64,000 nucleotides of DNA from Zestomonas carbonaria (GTDB taxonomy: Bacteria > Pseudomonadota > Gammaproteobacteria > Pseudomonadales > Pseudomonadaceae). The stretch is taken from contig NZ_CAJFCI010000064.1 in assembly GCF_904061905.1 (NCBI RefSeq), forward strand, positions 1 to 64,000. The letters are read 5' to 3'. The notes beneath the pieces are model-generated. The model saw only the letters and a program-made list of their open reading frames with translations. It made no database searches and was not told the origin of the DNA. The position numbers were made by a program, and so were the translations under genes. Shown here piece after piece: positions 50,884 through 58,727 of this stretch (position 1 is the stretch's first letter; every line of letters starts with the position of its first letter).

Positions 50884-51450
50884 TCAGAAACCCAGGCGTG
50901 GGTTGGCCGGGGTCAGTTCGGCGCCTTTCTGGCCGTTCGGACCGATCAGTTGCACGTTGAGTTTCAGGGTGCCGGGGAACTGCTTGAAGAAGGCCGAGAG
51001 GTCGAGGGTCTTGAGCTGTTCGGGCTGGGCGCAGGTCAGCCTGTACTCGGCGTCGATGTCGCTGTGCTCGTGTTCGTCGTGATCATGATCGTGCCCGTCG
51101 TTGCCGAACAGTGGGCTTTCCAGTTCCTGCCCGGCGACCGTGCAGCCTGCCTCGGGCGGCAGGGCGAACAGGGCCAGCGGCTGCTCCAGTTGCGCCCGGG
51201 CGGCGGCGACCTTGGCCCGGGCGGCATCGCTGTTGGCGGCGTGCTCGAAGCCGACGATGTTCATCGCCGGGCTTTCCAGGCCGAGCTCCAGGGTCTGGCC
51301 GTCCAGCGCCACGTTCAGCGCGGCGACGCCGTGCTCGTGCTTGTCGAGGCTACCATGGGCATCGTGGTGATCATGGTCGTGATCGTGTGCGGCCTGGGCG
51401 ACGGCGAGGGGCAGCAGGGCGAAGGGCAGGGCGAGCAGCAGGTGGCGCAT
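50884..51450 (-). CDS. zrgA: ZrgA-like zinc uptake protein (DUF2796), histidine-rich
   Basis: 188 residues: signal peptide (1-20), then a metal-binding stretch rich in His and Asp (HDHDHDHHDAHGSLDKHEHG), the DUF2796 domain and a second His/Asp cluster (GHDHDHDEHEHSD) in mid-protein. The family is a periplasmic zinc binder in the Vibrio zrg system, and PA4063 is its P. aeruginosa counterpart. It is the promoter-proximal gene of the ABC/DUF3299 operon. The ATG at 51450 starts the signal peptide; the frame is open further upstream but through the Zur-like site. Confidence 0.87.
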   Translation of the reverse strand: MRHLLLALPFALLPLAVAQAAHDHDHDHHDAHGSLDKHEHGVAALNVALDGQTLELGLESPAMNIVGFEHAANSDAARAKVAAARAQLEQPLALFALPPEAGCTVAGQELESPLFGNDGHDHDHDEHEHSDIDAEYRLTCAQPEQLKTLDLSAFFKQFPGTLKLNVQLIGPNGQKGAELTPANPRLGF

Positions 51451-51487
51451 GACGGGTGGGCTCCGAGACGAAAACGGGATAGTGATT

Positions 51488-51500
51488 GTTACTTTATAAC
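51488..51500 (-). promoter_or_regulatory. Zur-like operator of the zinc operon
   Basis: The inverted repeat GTTAC-TTT-ATAAC (on the minus strand GTTATAAAGTAAC) lies 38 bases before the zrgA start in a short AT-rich patch. It matches the general gammaproteobacterial Zur pattern GTTAT..ATAAC, with one imperfect base, and is where a zinc-repressed promoter is expected. Confidence 0.6.
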
Positions 51501-51576
51501 GTGCGAGTTGGCAATGCCGATTTGGCCGCCGCGCGCAGGCGTGGGAGCATTGGCCGGTCAGCAGGAGGAGCGAGCG

Positions 51577-51915
51577 ATGTTGCGGATTCGTGGAATCATC
51601 GGCGACTGGCCGGTGGACCTCAGTGTGGAGTTGGAAGCGGAGGACTGGCGGCAACTGGCGGCGCATCTGCCGGCTGCCGCGCCGGTGTCGCCTTCGGCTC
51701 CGGCGCCTGCCACGCCGGACGATGCGTTGTGGCTGAACGCGTTGGGGGTGCTGCGCCAGGCCGGCGAAATGGAAGGCACTGCCTTGCTGGCCGCTCTCGA
51801 AGCGTTGGCCGGCGGGCCGGCAGCGGGCAAGCGCCTGCTGGTGCGTCTGCGCCACCACCCGCAGGTGCAGGTGGAAAGCGGCGAGGAAACGCCGCTGTAT
51901 CGCTGGATCGGATAA
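51577..51915 (+). CDS. Hypothetical protein (PA4062-like)
   Basis: 112 residues, MLRIRGIIGDWPVDLSVELE onward, with an alanine/proline-rich middle and a basic helix RLLVRLRHHPQVQV. No signal peptide, membrane helix or known motif. AGGAGG eight bases before the ATG and its conserved position between the zinc operon and cnoX support a real gene. It is divergent from zrgA, so the Zur-like site could affect both. Function unknown. Confidence 0.7.
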   Translation: MLRIRGIIGDWPVDLSVELEAEDWRQLAAHLPAAAPVSPSAPAPATPDDALWLNALGVLRQAGEMEGTALLAALEALAGGPAAGKRLLVRLRHHPQVQVESGEETPLYRWIG

Positions 51916-51920
51916 CCGCC

Positions 51921-51981
51921 GCAGGGTGGGCTTCAGCCCACCAACCAAGGTGTGTCCAGTGTGGGCTGAAGCCCACCCTAC
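51921..51981. repeat. Large REP palindrome (GGTGGGCTTCAGCCCACC family)
   Basis: Two copies of a self-complementary element (51923-51942 and 51961-51981) face each other, so 51921-51941 also pairs with 51961-51981 over 21 bases with one mismatch. It lies between the convergent hypothetical gene and cnoX and can serve as their shared terminator. Confidence 0.85.
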
Positions 51982-51995
51982 GGGGGCGTTGTGGA

Positions 51996-52868
51996 TCAGT
52001 AGAGCGCCTGGTAGAGCTTGCGGCGGTAGGTGGTGACCAGCGGGTGGTCGTTGCCGAGCAACTCGAAGACCTGCAGCAGGGTCTTGTGCGGCAGGCCGTT
52101 CTCGTAGCCGCGGTTGCGCACGAACAGCCTGAGCAGGGCGTCCAGCGCCGCCTCGTGCTGCTGGCGCGCCAACTGGTGGATGGCCAACTGGTAGGCCGCC
52201 TCGTCGTCCTCGGCGTTCTGTGCCAGGCGGCTCTTCAGCAGCGCCGCTTCCGGCAGGTCGGCAACCTGGCGCAGGAAGGTCAACTGCGCACGGGCCGCGG
52301 CCAGCGCCTGCTTGTGCTCATCGCCCTTCACCGCATCCAGCACGGTTTCGGCTTCGCCCAGTTCGCCGCGTTCGGCCAGGCAGCGGGCATACAGGATCAG
52401 CGCGCTGGCGTTGCCGTTGTCCTCGCTGAGCAGGGCCTTGAGCAGGTTTTCCGCCTCGCCGAAGCGACCTTCGGCGAACAGGGCCTGGGCGCTTTCCAGG
52501 GGCGAGTCCGCAGCCGGCGGGGGGGCCTGCACATGGGGTTCGAGCATGGCGCGGATCGCCGATTCCGGTTGTGCGCCGGCGAAGCCGTCGACCGGCTGGC
52601 CGTCCTTGAACAGCACCACGGTGGGCAGGCTGCGGATGCCGAAGCGGGCGACGATGTCCTGCTCGACGTCGCAGTTGATCTTGGCCAGCAGCAACTCGCC
52701 CTGGTAGCCCTCGGTGATCTGCGCGAGCAGGGGCATCAGCGCCTTGCAGGGCGCGCACCAGTCGGCCCAGAAGTCCACCAGCACCGGTTTGTGGAAGGAG
52801 TTCTGGATCACCAGTTGGTCGAAGCTGGCGGCGCCGGATACGTCGAAGATATAGGGGGTATCGCTCAT
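51996..52868 (-). CDS. cnoX: Co-chaperone CnoX (thioredoxin domain plus TPR)
   Basis: 290 residues. Residues 1-110 are a thioredoxin fold with the active site WCAPC (C38 and C41); E. coli CnoX/YbbN has SXXC at this place, so the redox behaviour of this form may differ. The rest is a helical TPR-like domain. The E. coli protein holds unfolded proteins under hypochlorous acid stress and hands them to GroEL or DnaK. Matches PA4061. Confidence 0.88.
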   Translation of the reverse strand: MSDTPYIFDVSGAASFDQLVIQNSFHKPVLVDFWADWCAPCKALMPLLAQITEGYQGELLLAKINCDVEQDIVARFGIRSLPTVVLFKDGQPVDGFAGAQPESAIRAMLEPHVQAPPPAADSPLESAQALFAEGRFGEAENLLKALLSEDNGNASALILYARCLAERGELGEAETVLDAVKGDEHKQALAAARAQLTFLRQVADLPEAALLKSRLAQNAEDDEAAYQLAIHQLARQQHEAALDALLRLFVRNRGYENGLPHKTLLQVFELLGNDHPLVTTYRRKLYQALY

Positions 52869-52940
52869 GATCGGTCTCGGGTGGGCGAAGTACAGTGACT
52901 ATAAATGCGGGCGCGCCGCGGAGGATACAAGTGGTCCGGC

Positions 52941-53597
52941 CTATGTGCGCCGCGCGTGGTACAGGCTGACCCGGCGGAACTCGTCCGGCTCGGCCAGGTC
53001 CGGCCAGGTGCAGGCGTCGAGCATGTCCAGGCGGCGGTACAGCGGGTGCTGGAAGTCACGTACCCGCGAGTCGGCGACCAGCGCTTCGCGGCCACGGCTG
53101 AGGAACTGGTCGAGCAGCGGCAGGTTGGCGCGGTCGTAGAGCACGTCGGCGACGATGATCAGGTCGAAGCGGTCCGCCTCGGCGAAGAAGTCCGCCGAGT
53201 AGTCCAGGGTCACTCCGTTGAGTTCGGCGTTGGCGCGGCAGGCGTCGAGGGCCAGCGGGTCGAGGTCGCAGGCCACCGTTTCGGCCGCGCCGGCCTTGGC
53301 GGCGGCGATGGCGGCGACACCGGAGCCGGCGCCGAAGTCCAGCACGCGCTTGCCGCGCACCCATTCCGGCCGGTCGGCCAGCCAGCGGGCGAGCGCCAGG
53401 CCGCTGGCCCAGCAGAAGCACCAGTAGGGCGGCTCCTCGAGGATGCGCCGGGTTTCCTCGGGACTGAAGGCGCGGTCCATGTTGCCGGCGTCGATCAGCC
53501 ATAGCTTGAGGCCGGTGTCCGGCAGGGTTTCCGCGACCAGCCGGGCATCGCCGAGCAGTTCGCCGAGCGCGGATTGCAGGCTGGCTGGCACCTTCAC
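52941..53597 (-). CDS. Class I SAM methyltransferase, bacterial ETFB-lysine methyltransferase-like
   Basis: 218 residues with the SAM loop VLDFGAGSGVAAIAAA and the following acidic residue in ACDLDPLAL. The DVLYDRANLPLL stretch and the preceding PPYWCFCWASGLALARWL are characteristic of the METTL20/ETFB lysine methyltransferase group, often annotated as PrmA-like or nicotinamide N-methyltransferase-like. The GTG start at 53597 overlaps the TGA stop of the lipoprotein gene (GTGA), so the two are coupled. The substrate is an inference from family likeness. Confidence 0.8.
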   Translation of the reverse strand: MKVPASLQSALGELLGDARLVAETLPDTGLKLWLIDAGNMDRAFSPEETRRILEEPPYWCFCWASGLALARWLADRPEWVRGKRVLDFGAGSGVAAIAAAKAGAAETVACDLDPLALDACRANAELNGVTLDYSADFFAEADRFDLIIVADVLYDRANLPLLDQFLSRGREALVADSRVRDFQHPLYRRLDMLDACTWPDLAEPDEFRRVSLYHARRT

Positions 53598-54034
53598 GGC
53601 GCATTCACCAGCGGCAGTTCGCCGAGCGTCTGGCTCTGGGCCTGGAGGATGCGTTGCGGCGGCAGGCGCAGGATCAGCCTTCCGGACTGGCTGACCCGCG
53701 CGCGCAACTCCACGCGTGCGTGCGCCGGGAAGCTGTCCGGGTTGAAGGCCAGGCGGAATGGCAGCGCCTGGCCGTCGCCCTGCAACTGGGCGCTGGCCAG
53801 CAGTTGTTGCGGCCGGCCACGCTCGTCGACCACCAGCAGGGCCATCTCCACCTCGCTGCCGGCTGGCGGCGTGCGCAGGCTGCCGCGCAGTTCGCGCATA
53901 TGGGCGGGCAGTTCGGGCTCGGCGGCAATGGCGGGTTTCACCGGCGCCGGTGCGTTGGGCGGCGGTGTCGGCTCGCTGGCGCAGGCGGCCAGCAGCAGGG
54001 CGGCGAGGCAGGCGAGAAGCGGGCGGATAGGCAT
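53594..54034 (-). CDS. YbaY/YscW-family lipoprotein
   Basis: 146 residues with a lipoprotein signal (MPIRPLLACLAALLLAACAS; modified cysteine in the lipobox LAAC), a proline-rich linker and a beta-rich domain resembling YbaY/YscW (LRGSLRTPPAGSEVEMALLVV and VELRARVSQSGRLIL). YscW members are pilotins for secretins; YbaY itself has no firm role. The ATG at 54034 places the signal peptide correctly. It is coupled to the methyltransferase by a GTGA overlap. Confidence 0.78.
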   Translation of the reverse strand: MPIRPLLACLAALLLAACASEPTPPPNAPAPVKPAIAAEPELPAHMRELRGSLRTPPAGSEVEMALLVVDERGRPQQLLASAQLQGDGQALPFRLAFNPDSFPAHARVELRARVSQSGRLILRLPPQRILQAQSQTLGELPLVNAP

Positions 54035-54180
54035 GATGGACCTTGCGATTGACGGCGAGCGGGCGCCTGTATACCGCAAAGTGTAGGGGCTTGTCAGGGT
54101 GAGGAGTGGGGTTGGGAAGGGCGTGGTGTTGGCCGCGATGATCGCCGAGGCTCATCCATCGCGGCCAGGGGAGGCTGTCT

Positions 54181-54525
54181 TCAGACCTTCTTGACGAATT
54201 CGGACTTCAGCTTCATCGCGCCGATGCCGTCGATCTTGCAGTCGATGTCGTGGTCGCCGTCGACCAGGCGGATGTTCTTGACCTTGGTGCCGACCTTGAC
54301 CACCAGGGACGAGCCCTTGACCTTGAGGTCCTTGATCACGGTGATGGTGTCGCCGTCCTGGAGGACGTTGCCGACCGAGTCCTTGATCACCCGGGCGTCC
54401 TCGCCGGCGCCTTCCGCGGCGGCGGTGGCGGACCACTCGTGGGCGCACTCCGGGCAGACCAGCATGGCGCCGTCCTCATAGGTGTACTCGGAGTTGCATT
54501 TGGGGCAGGGCGGCAGGGTGCTCAT
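54181..54525 (-). CDS. PhnA/YjdM-family zinc-ribbon protein
   Basis: 114 residues: N-terminal zinc ribbon with two cysteine pairs ([12 protein letters not shown] and CPECAHEW) and a C-terminal SH3-like beta domain ([23 protein letters not shown]). The family is called alkylphosphonate utilisation protein PhnA from its E. coli neighbourhood, but it is not a phosphonate enzyme and the role is unknown. The ATG at 54525 starts [11 protein letters not shown]. Confidence 0.88.
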   Translation of the reverse strand: MSTLPPCPKCNSEYTYEDGAMLVCPECAHEWSATAAAEGAGEDARVIKDSVGNVLQDGDTITVIKDLKVKGSSLVVKVGTKVKNIRLVDGDHDIDCKIDGIGAMKLKSEFVKKV

Positions 54526-54626
54526 GGGCTGGCCTCTATGTTGGTAAGTAAAAGGCCGCATATTGTATAGGGTTTTGGCCTCGAATGGGCTGTCCGCCGG
54601 CCGGGCTGCCCGGCCGGCGGAGAGTG

Positions 54627-55922
54627 TCAGGCAGCCGCCTGCCAACCAACCGGGTGCCGTTGGGCGGCCAGCAGGCTGCGCTCGGTTTCCAGGGCGCGTG
54701 CCAGGGCGGTCTCACCGGCCCGGTGGGCGGCGGCGATCAGCGTCTGGTCGAGCAGGTCGCGCTGCGCGTGGCTGCCGCCGAAGCGATGTGCCTGGCTGCG
54801 TACTGTGCGTAGTAGCGCCACGCAGCGGGCGTACAGCCCGGTGGCGTAGGCAACCACCGCCTGGGTCGCGGCGGCGCCGACTTCGCGGGTGAACAGCGCA
54901 TTGTCGTCGTTGCGCCGGGCGGCTTCGGCCTGGGCGTCGAGCAATGCGTCGAGCAGGTCGTGTCGCCCCGCGCAGACGAAGGCCATTGTCGCGTGCAGGT
55001 CGTTGAACACGTAGTGACCGGCGGTTGCCGACGGCGCCCAGCGTTCGGCCAGGGACTGCCAGCGGCCGCCAACGTCAACGCCGCGCAGTTGCAGGCGCCA
55101 GAGCAGGGCGCAGGCGTCCAGCATCTCCATCTGCAGGTTGCTCCGCTGGCCGTCGATGGGGCCGTCGAACAGGTCCAGCACGCTGGCGTGGTCGCCCAGT
55201 TCCAGGTGATGGAGTGCCAGGTGCCACCAGTTGTGCACGGCGAGGAAACTGTCCCGTTGCCAGCCGGGATTGCCGCGCATCCAGCGGATGCCTTCCTCGC
55301 GACGGCCCTGCATTTCCAGGACGTGGGCCACGGCGTGCTGGGCCCAGGCGTCGCGGGGTTCGAGTTCCACCGCCTGACGGCCCAGGCGCTCGGCGAGAGA
55401 ATAATCGCCGCATTCCTCCAGGCCGAAGGCGTACATGCCGAGTACCGCGTGATAGCCGGGAACGGCGCGCGACCAGTGGGGCATCGCGCGGGCGATGCGG
55501 TCGCGCAGCATGCGTGAGTCGCCGGTGAAGAAGTCGATCTGCTGGCCGGCCTGCAGGGCCAGGCTGTCGTGGGGATAGGCGATGCCCAGGTCTTCCAGGG
55601 TGCGCCCGGCGGCATACCACTGGCCGGTGCACAATTGCCCGATGGCGCGCAGGTGGAGAGCTTCGCGCTCGTTGTGCGGCAGGGCTCTGGCGCTAGCCAG
55701 GGCTTCGCGTGCCACCTCGACGGCGGGAGCTTCGGTGCTCAGCAGGTGCAGCCAGGCGCGCAATACGTGGCCCATGACCAGTTCGGGGGCGGCGGCCAGT
55801 GCGGCATCGGCGCTGGCCAGCGGATCGTTGGCGAAGCAGCGGAATTGATGCAGGGCGAGTTCGAGCAGGTCGAGGGCCTGGGCGTTGCAGCCGGACAGTT
55901 CGTAGCCGTTGGAATCTTTCAT
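54627..55922 (-). CDS. Tetratricopeptide repeat protein, TTC38-like
   Basis: 431 residues, mostly helical. It carries the features of the TTC38 group: [20 protein letters not shown], then [28 protein letters not shown], with repeated helix pairs before and after. No signal peptide. The molecular role is not known in bacteria or animals. The ATG at 55922 begins [12 protein letters not shown]. It is divergent from the GlxA-type regulator with 111 bases between them, which suggests that regulator may control it. Confidence 0.8.
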   Translation of the reverse strand: MKDSNGYELSGCNAQALDLLELALHQFRCFANDPLASADAALAAAPELVMGHVLRAWLHLLSTEAPAVEVAREALASARALPHNEREALHLRAIGQLCTGQWYAAGRTLEDLGIAYPHDSLALQAGQQIDFFTGDSRMLRDRIARAMPHWSRAVPGYHAVLGMYAFGLEECGDYSLAERLGRQAVELEPRDAWAQHAVAHVLEMQGRREEGIRWMRGNPGWQRDSFLAVHNWWHLALHHLELGDHASVLDLFDGPIDGQRSNLQMEMLDACALLWRLQLRGVDVGGRWQSLAERWAPSATAGHYVFNDLHATMAFVCAGRHDLLDALLDAQAEAARRNDDNALFTREVGAAATQAVVAYATGLYARCVALLRTVRSQAHRFGGSHAQRDLLDQTLIAAAHRAGETALARALETERSLLAAQRHPVGWQAAA

Positions 55923-56033
55923 TGTGGGGCTCCGTGAGTCAGGGGGCCGGCTGGTGCCGGCGCGACTCCATAGTGGTGGTACGGGGGGCGGCGTACTAAA
56001 GTCATCTCGGCAAGAATCCGGACATTTCCGCCA

Positions 56034-57083
56034 ATGCCCAGCTCGTCTGCATCGGCCTCTATCCTGAACGTCGCGCTCCTGGCTTTGCCGGACACCACGG
56101 CGTCGACGCTGTTCGGCCTCTACGACCTGTTGCTCAGCGCACGCCGCGACTGGCAGATCCTCCTGCATCGCAATCCGGTCGAGCCGCCCATCTTGCCGCG
56201 CATCGTCAGCCGCGACGGCCGCCCGCTGCGGGTGGCCAACGACGTGGAGGTCCATCCCCAGGCCAGCCTCGCCGAGGCCGAAGGAGCGGACGTGGTGGTG
56301 ATCAGCGACCTGATGATCCCGCCCTGGCAGCCGCTGGGTGATCGCTATGACCTGGAAGCCGAATGGCTGCGCGCGCAATACGAGGCCGGTGCGACCCTCG
56401 CTTCGGCCTGCTCGGGAGCGGTGCTGCTGGCGCGTACCGGCCTGCTCGCCGGGCAGGAGGGCACGTCGCACTGGGGCTATTGCGAGCAGTTGCAGCGCGA
56501 CCATCCCGATACCCGCTGGCACCCGGACAAGGCGTTGGTGACCGCAGGTGTCGGCCAGCGCCTGGTGATGGCCGGCAGCGGTACGAGCTGGCATGCCCTG
56601 GCGCTGTTCCTGATCGCCCGTTATGTCGGCGCCGAGGAGGCGATGCAGGTCGCCCGCCTCAATCTGCTGAGCTGGGATTCTTCCAGCCAACTGGCCTATG
56701 CCGCGATGGCGCGTACCAGCCAGGTGGCCGACGCGCTGGTCGCCCGTTGCCAGGAATGGGCGGCGCAGCACTACGACAGCGAGGCGCCGGTGGCCGCCAT
56801 GGTGCAGATGAGCGGGCTGGCCGAGCGCACCTTCCAGCGCCGTTTCGTGCAGGCTACCGGACAGACGCCGCTGGACTACGTGCATACCCTGCGCCTGGAG
56901 GAAGCCAAGCAGATGCTGGAAAGCGGCGACCTGCCCATCGAGCAGGTCGCTCTCGAAGTCGGTTATCAGGACGCGAGCTTCTTCGGCCGTCTGTTCCGCC
57001 GCAGGGTGGGCCTGACTCCGGCACAGTACCGGCGCCGCTTCGGCGGCCTGGCGCGGCGCCTGGCCGGTGTCGCGAAGGAGTAG
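56034..57083 (+). CDS. GlxA-type transcriptional regulator (DJ-1/PfpI domain plus AraC helix-turn-helix)
   Basis: 349 residues. Residues 10-190 form a class I amidotransferase-like domain with the nucleophile-elbow cysteine in ASACSGAVLLA; it acts as a ligand sensor in this family (for example GbdR, CdhR). The C-terminal 100 residues are an AraC DNA-binding domain with two helix-turn-helices (MSGLAERTFQRRF and ALEVGYQDASFFGRLFRR). Ligand unknown. Divergent from the TTC38-like gene. Its TAG stop is the first part of a palindromic repeat. Confidence 0.9.
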   Translation: MPSSSASASILNVALLALPDTTASTLFGLYDLLLSARRDWQILLHRNPVEPPILPRIVSRDGRPLRVANDVEVHPQASLAEAEGADVVVISDLMIPPWQPLGDRYDLEAEWLRAQYEAGATLASACSGAVLLARTGLLAGQEGTSHWGYCEQLQRDHPDTRWHPDKALVTAGVGQRLVMAGSGTSWHALALFLIARYVGAEEAMQVARLNLLSWDSSSQLAYAAMARTSQVADALVARCQEWAAQHYDSEAPVAAMVQMSGLAERTFQRRFVQATGQTPLDYVHTLRLEEAKQMLESGDLPIEQVALEVGYQDASFFGRLFRRRVGLTPAQYRRRFGGLARRLAGVAKE

Positions 57084-57165
57084 GGGCGGGCGGCGTTCCG
57101 TTTCGGCCCGCCGGGTCGAGCTTGGCTCGGTGGGCTGAAGCGGAACGCCGCCCGGCCCACCCTAC
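57080..57165. repeat. Long REP palindrome that supplies two stop codons
   Basis: The element runs from GTAGGGG to CCCTAC. Its arms GGGCGGCGTTCCG (near 57088-57100) and CGGAACGCCGCCC (57141-57153) pair, and an inner imperfect hairpin includes GGCCCGCCGGG and a GGTGGGCTGAA piece. The TAG at 57081-57083 stops the regulator gene on the plus strand, and the TAG read from 57164-57162 stops the lipoprotein gene on the minus strand. Confidence 0.85.
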
Positions 57166-57638
57166 GGTCTGGTCAGCGGGGCTCCGCCTGCGGGGGGGAG
57201 GGTCAGTTTGCCCGTGTCGCTGAAGCGCACGGTGCCGAACAGCCCGCCGCCGAGCTTGCCGCTCAGTTCGTAGGGCAGGCTCTGGCGCGGCGTGTTGCTG
57301 GTCATGCCCCAGGCCTGGCGGAACATGGAGAAGGCCGAGATGGTCACCGGCACGCTGATCACGGTTTCGCCGTAGCGCGGCACCTCGCCGCTGACGTCGC
57401 TGACACCGCTGGCCAGTGGTTGGCCGTTCACTTCCAGATCCAGCGCCACGCCGTTGTAGCTGATGGCCTGGTCGTTGGGGTTCTGCACCCGGAGTTTCAC
57501 CGCGAAGCGCATTTCCATGCCCTGGCCCGGCAGTGGTTCGAGGCCGGCCAGGTCGATGCGCAACGGATCGCGCGGGCCCAGGCTGGCGCAGGCGCTGAGG
57601 CCGAGGATGAGCAGGACGGTGGCGAGAAGGCGGGGCAT
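57162..57638 (-). CDS. LEA14-like (water stress and hypersensitive response domain) lipoprotein
   Basis: 158 residues with a lipoprotein signal (MPRLLATVLLILGLSACAS, lipobox LSAC) and a single beta-sandwich of the LEA14/WHy type: LRVQNPNDQAISYNGVALDLEVNGQPLASG. These are found widely in bacteria, often in the outer membrane periphery; function unproven. The ATG at 57638 is used because it begins the signal sequence. The C-terminus (PLTRP) runs up to the edge of the palindrome at 57080-57165, which provides the stop codon. Confidence 0.83.
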   Translation of the reverse strand: MPRLLATVLLILGLSACASLGPRDPLRIDLAGLEPLPGQGMEMRFAVKLRVQNPNDQAISYNGVALDLEVNGQPLASGVSDVSGEVPRYGETVISVPVTISAFSMFRQAWGMTSNTPRQSLPYELSGKLGGGLFGTVRFSDTGKLTLPPAGGAPLTRP

Positions 57639-57680
57639 ATGATCGGCTCCGGTGGCGTGATGGGTTATTAGACCCCGTGG

Positions 57681-57698
57681 GGTGGGCTTCAGCCCACC
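57681..57698. repeat. REP hairpin (GGTGGGCTTCAGCCCACC)
   Basis: A perfect eight-base inverted repeat with a TC loop, between the PhyH gene and the lipoprotein gene. Same family as 51921-51981. Confidence 0.8.
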
Positions 57699-57711
57699 AG
57701 ATAATGCCGAG

Positions 57712-58464
57712 CTAGTCGTACTCGGCCTCTTCATGATCCCCCAGCAGGCGCCGCTGGCGCGGGGTACAGGCGGCCAGTACGTCGGGGGCGAGGCGGAATT
57801 CCAGGTAGGGCGAGAACTTCTGCGCGACCATGCGTCGCCCGTAGTGCACTTGCAGCAGGTAACGGGTGCGGTCGGTCGTGCGGTTGCGACTGCCAGCGTG
57901 CCACAGCTCGCTGCGGAACATCAGCACGTCGCCGGCCCGGCACAGTACCGGCTCGGGCTCGTGGCCGCGCCAGTGGGTCTCGCCAGGGCGCGGCGGGCGG
58001 CCGGCGCGGTGGCTGCCGGGGATCGCCAGGGTCGGGCAGAGGTCTTCGTCGATATCGTCGAGGTACAGGTGCGCGGTGCAGATCTGCATCGGCAGCTCGA
58101 AGGTCGGGTCGTCCAGCAGTGTCTCGGGCAGGGCCATCACCTGGTAGTCCTGGTGCAGGTCGGCACCGATGAAGCCGGGATGGCAGCGCCAGGCGGTCTG
58201 GCCGATCACATGGCAGTCGTTGCCCAGGGCCGCTTCGGCCAGCTCGATCACGCCCGGCAGGTCGAGGTAGGGCAGCCACAGCGGGTCGCGGTTGAACACA
58301 CACTTGTAGTGGTCGACCAGCCCCTGATAGTCCCAGTGGACGGGCCGCAGCTCATCGATAGCCCGGTGCAGCTCGGCGATCCGGCCGGCGTCGAGCACGC
58401 CCGGGATGAGCACGAAGCCTTGTTCGTGCAGGGCCTGCAGGCGGGCGGCGGTGGGGTTGTTCAT
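57712..58464 (-). CDS. Phytanoyl-CoA dioxygenase (PhyH) family protein
   Basis: Non-heme iron, 2-oxoglutarate-dependent oxygenase fold, 250 residues. The iron triad is visible as H104, D106 (ADLHQDYQ) and H189 (ELWHAGSRN); R199 or R201 would hold 2-oxoglutarate. The substrate is unknown; relatives act on ectoine, halogenated metabolites and lipids. Monocistronic, with REP elements on both sides. Confidence 0.87.
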   Translation of the reverse strand: MNNPTAARLQALHEQGFVLIPGVLDAGRIAELHRAIDELRPVHWDYQGLVDHYKCVFNRDPLWLPYLDLPGVIELAEAALGNDCHVIGQTAWRCHPGFIGADLHQDYQVMALPETLLDDPTFELPMQICTAHLYLDDIDEDLCPTLAIPGSHRAGRPPRPGETHWRGHEPEPVLCRAGDVLMFRSELWHAGSRNRTTDRTRYLLQVHYGRRMVAQKFSPYLEFRLAPDVLAACTPRQRRLLGDHEEAEYD

Positions 58465-58576
58465 GGCGGTGCGATTCCGGTGGATATTCGCAGATTGGCA
58501 CCGGATGGGGGGATTGGCGAGTTTGTTCGTGGGGGGATGGATGGGCTGAGGGATTTGGAGGGGCCTGATACTCCGG

Positions 58577-58696
58577 CCCTCACCCTAACCCTGGCTGCGC
58601 GCCCCGCTCCTGAGGGAGAGGGAGGAGTCCGTGCACGAGTTATGGCGGTTGCGCCGAACAGTCCCCTCTCCCTCCGGGAGAGGGTTAGGGTGAGGG
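58577..58696. repeat. Long inverted repeat (CCCTCACCCTAACCCT family)
   Basis: CCCTCACCCTAACCCT at 58577-58592 is perfectly complementary to 58681-58696, with further paired blocks inside (GAGGGAGAGGGAGG and CCCCTCTCCCTCCGGG). This is a common palindromic element type in pseudomonads and xanthomonads. It sits between the porin gene's 3' end and the PhyH start. Confidence 0.85.
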
Positions 58697-58727
58697 GCTG
58701 CGGTTCAGGAGAAATACCGATGCGAGA

